NCBI GenBank assembly: GCA_022728415.1
Contig: JAIJJM010000172.1
Location: forward strand, 1-5,414
Length of the DNA stretch: 5,414 nt
Direction: 5' to 3'
Source of the DNA: Collinsella sp.
GTDB lineage: Bacteria > Actinomycetota > Coriobacteriia > Coriobacteriales > Coriobacteriaceae
The notes beneath the pieces were generated by a model. It saw only the letters and a list, made by a program, of their open reading frames with translations, had not been told where the DNA came from and made no database searches. The position numbers and the translations under genes are program-made. Positions 1 through 5,000 of the stretch are shown piece by piece (position 1 is the stretch's first letter; the number at the start of each line of letters is the position of its first letter).

Positions 1-187
1 CTTTGGTGCCCGCCCGCTCAAGCGTTTGGTGCAGCGCGAGGTTGTCGATGCCATCGCGGCGGCCATCATTGACGGCACGGTGCACGAAGGCGATCAGGTG
101 ACGGTCGATGTCGACAAGGACGGCGGCTTTACCGTCGTGTGCGACAACACGCCGTCTGCCACCTACGAGGTGCCTGAGGACAAGTAA
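1..187 (+). CDS. clpB: ClpB-type ATP-dependent disaggregase, C-terminal end (5' partial)
   Basis: Codons run from base 2 and give 61 residues before TAA at 185-187. The visible part opens with FGARPLKRLVQREV, which matches the C-terminal small domain of ClpB/Hsp100 AAA+ proteins; the GAR triplet there is the sensor-2 arginine motif of the second nucleotide-binding domain. It continues with a helix (DAIAAAIIDGTVHEG) and a short beta strand pair (DQVTVDVDKDGGFTVV), the usual end of ClpB. ClpB works in the cytoplasm as a hexamer that threads aggregated proteins through its pore, together with DnaK. The tail after the last strand (DNTPSATYEVPEDK) is slightly longer than the common family end. ClpC and ClpA also carry a GAR motif, but the short end with no further domain favours ClpB. 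The gene is followed at once by a strong terminator, so it is probably not co-transcribed with what follows. Confidence 0.88.
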   Translation, partial: FGARPLKRLVQREVVDAIAAAIIDGTVHEGDQVTVDVDKDGGFTVVCDNTPSATYEVPEDK

Positions 188-221
188 TCGGCGCGGGCGA
201 GAATAATCGCTACGCAGCGAG

Positions 222-261
222 AGGCGGCGAGTCGCGCCAAGCGGCCCGCCGCCTTTGTTTT
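222..261 (+). terminator. Rho-independent terminator of clpB
   Basis: A perfect 8-bp GC-rich stem pairs AGGCGGCG (222-229) with CGCCGCCT (247-254) around a 17-nt loop and runs into TTTGTTTT (254-261). It starts 34 nt after the clpB stop codon. The loop is larger than typical and the T tract has one G, but position and stem strength fit an intrinsic terminator. Confidence 0.78.
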
Positions 262-437
262 GCGCGCCGTTTTCGACGTCGGATGCATTGTCGCTGCATG
301 CCCCGAGTGCTTTTCGACGTTTGGGCGCGCGAAGACCCCTGAAATGGAGAAAAGTTGTGCTGTTCGACGACGCCGCGTGCGCCCCGATCTTCGACGGATT
401 GACCGCTGCGCTAAAAGCCTCACCGCCCCTCACTCAC
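262..437. other. Non-coding stretch with repeated TTCGACG
   Basis: I see no supportable gene here. Short open frames on both strands lack a ribosome binding site and do not resemble any family. The stretch is GC-rich for an intergenic region. The heptamer TTCGACG occurs four times on the + strand (272-278, 313-319, 363-369, 390-396), and the first two copies are part of an identical 10-mer, TTTTCGACGT (270-279 and 311-320). The copies are in different reading frames, so a shared peptide motif does not explain them. The stretch could be decayed coding sequence, an unrecognised small RNA or upstream control DNA; nothing decides between these. Confidence 0.4.
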
Positions 438-450
438 TGGAATAATTCCA
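438..450. promoter_or_regulatory. Perfect 13-nt palindrome upstream of the regulator gene
   Basis: TGGAATAATTCCA is a perfect odd-length palindrome centred on base 444, about 140 nt before the regulator start codon. Dyads of this size are typical operator sites for dimeric repressors. It begins the AT-rich control stretch that follows the GC-rich spacer. The protein that binds it is unknown. Confidence 0.4.
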
Positions 451-469
451 AAAAGTAGCCATGGCAACC
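450..469. promoter_or_regulatory. GCCATGGC-centred dyad, copy of the element at 1277-1307
   Basis: GT-A-GCCATGGC-A-AC (455-468) is a 14-nt dyad with one mismatched pair around the perfect palindrome GCCATGGC. Its left flank (AAAAAGTAGCCA, 450-461) and right flank (TGGCAACC, 462-469) recur at 1277-1289, with one extra T, and at 1300-1307, where 10 nt separate them. The same two flanks occurring before both the regulator gene and the Tat-protein gene suggests a common DNA-binding factor. This is inferred from sequence similarity alone. Confidence 0.42.
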
Positions 470-477
470 CGCATGAA

Positions 478-493
478 GTTAACCTTGTGTAAC
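478..493. promoter_or_regulatory. CRP-geometry inverted repeat, possible autoregulatory site
   Basis: GTTAA-CCTTGT-GTAAC is a 5-6-5 inverted repeat with one mismatch, the same 16-bp spacing as the Crp/Fnr-family consensus TGTGA-N6-TCACA, though the half-sites differ. It lies 93 nt before the start codon of a Crp/Fnr-family gene, which makes autoregulation plausible. Its core TAACCTTG (480-487) recurs at 1294-1301 before the Tat-protein gene. I could not find a convincing -35/-10 pair in this stretch, so its position relative to a promoter is unknown. Confidence 0.35.
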
Positions 494-505
494 AATTAGC
501 CATTA

Positions 506-539
506 CAGCTGGATGCTATGCCGCCGTTCCATCCAGCTG
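506..539 (+). promoter_or_regulatory. 10-bp leader hairpin upstream of the regulator gene
   Basis: CAGCTGGATG (506-515) and CATCCAGCTG (530-539) are perfect inverted repeats around a 14-nt loop. No T tract follows, so this is not an intrinsic terminator. If transcription starts upstream of it, it would form a stable stem in the 5' untranslated region, ending 27 nt before the ribosome binding site. An ATG at 518 lies in the loop; that ATG has no ribosome binding site and is not the chosen start. Confidence 0.45.
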
Positions 540-566
540 CCTTTCCGCGTGCAGGGAGAGCGGCTG

Positions 567-574
567 AAAAGGAG
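567..574 (+). promoter_or_regulatory. Ribosome binding site deciding the regulator start
   Basis: AAAAGGAG lies 12 nt before the ATG at 587. The spacing is a little long, but it is the only good Shine-Dalgarno match near any in-frame start, and it lies downstream of the alternative ATG at 518. It therefore supports a 222-residue protein over a 245-residue one. Confidence 0.6.
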
Positions 575-586
575 CCATCGAGTATC

Positions 587-1255
587 ATGGATGTCGATGA
601 GGCAATGCTGGCCGTTCTCAAGAAGTCTCCGGTCTTTGCGGGCATAGATCCCGCCGAGCTGCCCGGCCTGCTGCGCGCCCTCGGCGCGTACACGCGCTCC
701 TTCTCTAAGGGTGAGGCAGTCTTCCGCAGCGGCGATAAGCTCAAGGCCGTGCCTGTGGTGCTCAAGGGTCGCACCGAGGCGCGTATGCTGGGCAAGGACG
801 GCTCGCGTCAGATCATCTCGCGCTTCGAGGTGGGAGATTCCTTTGCCGAGGCGGTTCCCTTGGCGGTGGGGACGGCACCCGTTGAGGCGATCGCCCTGCA
901 GGACTCCGTCATCCTCTTCCTTCCCGCTGAAGGGCTCAAGGGCAACGGTGACGGTGCACAGCTGCGGCTGTACGCCAACGTGATGGGCGAGATGTCCAAG
1001 AAGGTCAAGACGCTCACGGCCAAGCTCGCGCTGCTCTCCGAGCCGCGCCTTCGCAAGCGCATCGCGCTGTACCTGCGGCGCCTGCCGGAGGACAAGGACG
1101 GTTACGTGATTATTCCCTATAGCCGCAAGGCCTTGGCGGAGTACCTGGCGGTGAACGATAAGGCGCTGCTGCGCGAGCTCCGTCGCATGATCGAGGAGGG
1201 CGTGCTCGAGGGCGAGGGCCGGCGCCTCAAGCTGACGAGCCGCGGAGACCTCTAG
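587..1255 (+). CDS. Crp/Fnr-superfamily transcriptional regulator
   Basis: This 222-residue protein has the length and layout of the Crp/Fnr family. An N-terminal helix (MLAVLKKSPVFAGID) leads into a beta-roll sensor domain at about residues 16-113 (SFSKGEAVFRSGD, VLKGRTEARMLGKDGSRQIISRFEVGDSFAEAVPL). A long dimer helix spans about 124-150, and a winged helix-turn-helix about 152-216, with the HTH at YSRKALAEYLAVNDKALLRELRRMIEEGVL (the central helix residues are 180-202). The phosphate-binding cassette is degenerate: E88 is kept in SFAEAVPL, but the arginine that contacts cyclic nucleotide phosphate is missing (TAPVEAIAL at 96-104). The protein has no cysteine, so an Fnr-type iron-sulphur cluster is excluded. 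The effector is unknown and cAMP is unlikely. The HTH resembles the LADYLGVxRSALSREL type common in anaerobes, with DKALL in place of the usual SR residues. The gene appears to be transcribed alone. The start at 587 was chosen over 518 because of the ribosome binding site. Confidence 0.87.
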   Translation: MDVDEAMLAVLKKSPVFAGIDPAELPGLLRALGAYTRSFSKGEAVFRSGDKLKAVPVVLKGRTEARMLGKDGSRQIISRFEVGDSFAEAVPLAVGTAPVEAIALQDSVILFLPAEGLKGNGDGAQLRLYANVMGEMSKKVKTLTAKLALLSEPRLRKRIALYLRRLPEDKDGYVIIPYSRKALAEYLAVNDKALLRELRRMIEEGVLEGEGRRLKLTSRGDL

Positions 1256-1275
1256 AAAGCAGCCCGAATAATCTC

Positions 1276-1313
1276 AAAAAAGTTAGCCAAAGGTAACCTT
1301 GGCAACCTTTTTT
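1276..1313 (+). terminator. Hairpin with T tract after the regulator gene; possibly also an operator
   Basis: The 5' arm GTTaGCCAAaGG (1282-1293, two bulged A) pairs with CCTTGGCAAC (1297-1306) across a TAA loop, giving 10 bp, followed by TTTTTT (1308-1313). The A run at 1276-1281 can pair with that T run, so the hairpin could end transcription on both strands. It begins 20 nt after the regulator stop codon, which fits a terminator. The same sequence also shares TTAGCCA, TAACCTTG and TGGCAACC with the region before the regulator gene, so it may double as a protein binding site upstream of the Tat-protein gene. Confidence 0.7.
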
Positions 1314-1315
1314 AA

Positions 1316-1331
1316 GTTTCTCTTATGAAAC
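1316..1331. promoter_or_regulatory. GTTTC-N6-GAAAC inverted repeat
   Basis: GTTTC (1316-1320) and GAAAC (1327-1331) form a 5-bp inverted repeat with a 6-nt spacer, directly after the hairpin and 80 nt before the Tat-protein start. TTGGCA (1299-1304) and TATGAA (1324-1329) could be a weak -35/-10 pair, but the 19-nt spacer makes this poor. The rest of the stretch up to the ribosome binding site shows no other clear signal. Confidence 0.25.
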
Positions 1332-1411
1332 AATGCACGCCAAGAGATGAACAAAAGCATGCAGCGTTCAACTCCAAGCTTTACTGCAGTTCCCGATGAA
1401 GGGGGAGCACT

Positions 1412-1990
1412 ATGAAGAAGGATTATTCGCGTCGAGATTTTCTGAAAGTGACGGGTGCTGCTGCGCTGGTCGTGGCGACGGCAGGTTGTGGCCTGGCGAC
1501 GGAGCCCACGAGCGCGTTTGCCGATGCGAGCACAGATGACACGTACACGGTCACTGCGAACGTGTACGTTGATAAGGCAGACACGCCTATCGGAAGGAAC
1601 GCCTATGTCACTAACAGCGGCAACCCTCCGCGCAATAAGCCTACGAGTCCCGTGTATAACAACGCGACACTTGTAATAAAAGACGGGAAAAAACTGCTGA
1701 CGGTCCCCATCGTTAACGATACGTTTGGCATTTTATCTATCGCTGATACCTCGACGGATGGTGTTGTCTCGGTGGTCGGTACAACTGAAACGGCATGGAA
1801 GGCCCCGTTCCCATGGACCACACCTTATGCGAACCGGATCGCAACCATCACCTTTGATGTGACGAACTTTGCAGCGGGTACCTCGGTCGCAACGTTTTCC
1901 CCGTCGAAGGAGTTCGCGACGTTCCCGCTGTACAGGGGCGATAAAGCTTGGAACCTGCATCTTGTCGCAGATTTGAGTGCGGCACAGTAA
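1412..1990 (+). CDS. Tat-exported single-module surface protein (putative lipoprotein, NEAT-like fold)
   Basis: This 192-residue protein starts with a textbook twin-arginine signal: SRRDFLK at residues 6-12, then the hydrophobic stretch VTGAAALVVATAG. A cysteine follows (ATAG-C26), so it may be a lipoprotein, although the -3 residue is threonine rather than leucine. A second possible cleavage point is AFA-DA at 35-38 (signal peptidase I). There is no other cysteine. The mature part, about 43-187, is one beta-rich module: TYTVTANVYV (44-53), NNATLVIKDGKKLLTVPI (83-100), NDTF (102-105), RIATITFDV (142-150), then KEFATFPLY (166-174) and the final strand NLHLVADLS. The same blocks recur in the giant protein encoded next. 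The strand order resembles NEAT heme-binding domains; that comparison is by eye, and ligand binding is not shown. AAGGGGGAG (1399-1407), 4 nt before the ATG, is the ribosome binding site. The Tat route suggests folding, perhaps with a cofactor, before export. Confidence 0.8.
   Translation: MKKDYSRRDFLKVTGAAALVVATAGCGLATEPTSAFADASTDDTYTVTANVYVDKADTPIGRNAYVTNSGNPPRNKPTSPVYNNATLVIKDGKKLLTVPIVNDTFGILSIADTSTDGVVSVVGTTETAWKAPFPWTTPYANRIATITFDVTNFAAGTSVATFSPSKEFATFPLYRGDKAWNLHLVADLSAAQ
1538..1987 (+). repeat. Shared beta module, single copy in the Tat protein
   Basis: This is the shortest complete copy of the module, about 150 residues. The opening strand tyrosine is Y45 and the central NATL asparagine is N84, 39 residues apart. 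The insertion between these blocks is rich in Asn, Pro and Gly, as in the other copies. It lacks the PGT/EGT triplet that precedes the tyrosine elsewhere, and the aromatic of the aromatic-Ala motif is F168 rather than Tyr. Confidence 0.6.
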
Positions 1991-2024
1991 GAGCTTTTGC
2001 ACGAATCTTGGGGCGCAAAGCTAA

Positions 2025-2061
2025 AGGCCTCGGCTCAGCTTCGTTAGAGCCGGGGTCTTTT
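2025..2061 (+). terminator. Intrinsic terminator or attenuator between the two surface-protein genes
   Basis: A 12-bp stem with two G-T wobbles pairs 2025-2036 (AGGCCTCGGCTC) with 2047-2058 (GAGCCGGGGTCT) around a 10-nt loop and ends in TTTT (2058-2061). The stem is strong but the T run is short. It ends only 17 nt before the ATG of the giant gene, and that gene's ribosome binding site follows at once. Partial termination would give more of the small Tat protein than of the giant one, unless a promoter lies inside the upstream coding region. Confidence 0.72.
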
Positions 2062-2078
2062 GGAGTAAGGGAGAAGAA

Positions 2079-5000
2079 ATGGAAAACAGGGCTACGCGAT
2101 TGCTCCGCTATGGTTTGAGGCAGGCGGTGATACTCGTTGCCGCCCTCTCGATGGTGGGTTCCCAGCTGCCGATGACGGCGTTTGCCGAGGTGGCCCAGGA
2201 GGCCCAGGTTGCCTCTGAGCGGGCAAATTCCGACCAAGGCGTCACGGTCACGGATTCTGAGGCTGCGGCTACCACCGATAATACCGATACTGATTTGTCG
2301 GAGAATCATCCGGATGCCGATGCGGCGCAGCAAGTTCAGACGGACAAGCAAGAGACCGATGAGAAAGCTGCTGCGGCAGAAGACGTTCCCTCGGCGGCGA
2401 AGGGGGAGCAGGAGAAGCAGGGTGCTTCGAGCGATGCGGAGAAAATGCAGGATTCCCAGTCTGCTGAGGAGGAGTCTGCAGCCGCCTCCCTCCTTGCCGC
2501 GTCTGATGAGGCTGACCCCGAGTCCTCGCGCATCTACTCGTCCGTGGACAAGCTCGTGCCGGGAACGTATAGCGTTCTGGCGAACATCTCCATGCGTGAC
2601 CCCATTCCCGGCATGAATCTGCGAGCCTATGCCACAAATCCTCTTAATCCGGAAAGCATTAACGGTGCCAGCGGTATCCCCAATGTTCCCGTAAAAACTC
2701 GTAATGCCACGCTTGTCGTTGCTGCGGACGGCACGGTAACCGTTGTCGTCACCCTGCCCAACCCGGTTTTCACCTTTCAGAAGCTTGGTACGAGCGATGG
2801 GGCGAAGATTACGAATGTAACCACGAAGCCAATCGAGAAGAAGGACAACGACGACGACTACAACAAGAAGGTTGCCGATGCAGGCATTACAACGCGCATC
2901 GAACACATCACCTTCCAATTGGACAATCTGAGCGGCACCTATCATTTGACCGGAAATACCGAGTACGCAACTACGCTCAATAAATTCCTCAACAAGGATC
3001 TCGATTTGGACCTTGACCTCGCGAACGCCAAGAAGGAAGTTTCGGGTGATTTTGCGAAAACGTTCAGCGATCAAGCGACTGGCGTGAAGCTCGATGTAAA
3101 GGCCGATGCGAGCTCGTCGGCGATAAATGAGCTGTCCGAGGCGACCCTTTCCGTCGCGTCGGTTACCAGCGGTCACGCATATGAAGCACTGAAGGTCTCT
3201 CTCGGTCAGAAGTATAAGACGGTTCCCGATTATGCGCTCTATACCATCGATTTGATGGCACAGGGGGCCGCCATCGTACCAGATGACGCTGTGGCCTTGA
3301 CGTTGAAGCTGTCCAAGCAGCCTGCCGGGTCCAAGGTGTTCCGTTTCGCCGGAAACAAATTGGAGGAAGTTGGCTCCGTTGCCGCTGACGGCACCCTGAG
3401 CGCCCCGGTTTCCGGTCTGGGTTCCTTTGTGATTGCGACTCCCAAGGACGAGGCAAATACGGGTGAGTGGGCCTGGACTTGGGATAGCCTGGACGCGGCC
3501 TCGGGTATCGGCATCTCGTACGAGACCGATGGAACGCTTGATGGTCCTTTTACGGATCTGGGTACGCCCGAAGAGAGCGTTGAGATTATGAAGTGGTACT
3601 CAGGATATTTCAAGTTGAACACAAAGATATTGAACGACAGGGGATATACCGATCAGGTGCAATCTCTGGTGTCGAGTGAGTCTTCGTTTTCCTCGCCACA
3701 GGTGAAGGGTCTGTATAGTGCAGGGCTAACGATACCCGACTTTGTTCCCAATGCTAATCTCTTCGATCCCGCGGGCAAATTCACTTTCTCTGATGAGCAC
3801 ATTGTGTTTGCCATGACGGTGCCCGCCTCCCAGGGAAGCGAGTTCTACCTGATAACGGGCACCAAAGGCTCGGGTGCCACCAAAGCAATCAAGCTCAAGG
3901 CATCGGTGGCGGACGGCAAGGCGTACGTTCGCCTGACAAAGGAGAATACCGGCACTGGCAACGTAACGAACTACCTGTTCAACTCCGCGTTGGATCTTGA
4001 CGGAGGGACGATGCAGCCTGCCAGTGACGATACCCCCTGGGGCTACATTGCCGTGGTCAACGACGCTCCCAAACAGGTTGTCCAGCCGACGGCGGTGAAG
4101 GATCTCGTCTACACCGGAAAGGCCCAGATCGGCGTGACCGCGGGCGAGGGCTATACCGTTGGTGGCGTGGCTTCGTCAACCAACGCGGGAAGCTACAAAG
4201 CTATCGTTACCCTCAAGGACGGCTACGTCTGGAAGGATGGCACGAACAACCCCGTGATTATCGACTGGTCCATTGCTAAAGCCCCGCTTACGGCAGCCTT
4301 CAAGAACACGACGCTCAATGTGGGTGATGAGCTCAGTACCGGCCTTATGGATATTACGGGGTTTGTGAACGGCGAATCAATTATCTCGGTGAAACTGGCA
4401 GATACAACGTTCACCTTGCCAACGATGTCGGGTGGCGATACGTCGCAGGTGGGTACGTATACCGTGACCCCGACGGGCGGTACTGCTAAGAACTATGAGT
4501 TTGTGGGCGTACCGGGAGTGTTGACGGTCAAGAAGCCCGCAGCTTCCAAGGAACTCGCCCCCGGTACTTACCGGATTACCGCCAACCTCTCCATGCCGGG
4601 CAAGTACAACCCGTTGTTGCCGGGCACCACGGTGTATCCGACGAATCCGAATAACCCATTTGGACCCGTGATCGATTACAACGATCAAGCCGAGGTGTCG
4701 AACGATATTCCAATGACCCCTGTTTCCATGAATGCGACGCTCGTGGTGGCGAAAGATGGGACGCGCACGCTTGTCCTACCTGTTAAGAATCCCGTGTTCA
4801 CGCTGCAGGAACTTGGTACGTCAAGCGAGCTCAAGGATATTTCGGTCACGCGCGTGCCGCCCAAGGATCCAGCAAACTGGAAATACGGGAAGTACGAAAC
4901 ACGGATCAGTCAGCTGACGATTAAGCTGACTGACGACTTGACAAGTGGGACGAAGGCATACTTCTTCAAGGGCTCAAAGATGTACGCAGTGCCCCTAGAC

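Noticed and set aside
255..458. Small + strand open frames after clpB (61-67 codons)
   Set aside because: One begins with a TTG inside the clpB terminator T tract, neither has a ribosome binding site, and the translations show no family features.
518..586. N-terminal extension of the regulator to ATG 518
   Set aside because: There is no ribosome binding site before 518, the ATG lies in the loop of a leader hairpin, and the added 23 residues do not look like Crp/Fnr sequence.
1299..1329. Promoter pair TTGGCA and TATGAA for the Tat-protein gene
   Set aside because: The -10 matches the consensus at only four of six positions and the spacer is 19 nt, too weak to call.
2182..2616. A 144-codon + strand frame over the acidic linker
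   Set aside because: It is an Arg/Pro-rich shadow of the acidic, Ala-rich linker in the true frame and has no start signals.
1848..3176. A 442-codon open frame on the minus strand
   Set aside because: It lies fully antisense to the Tat-protein end and the giant gene. Its translation is Arg/Leu/Ile/Gly-rich with runs such as VVVVVV and LLLLLPLRRR, has no recognisable domain, and arises from codon bias on the + strand.
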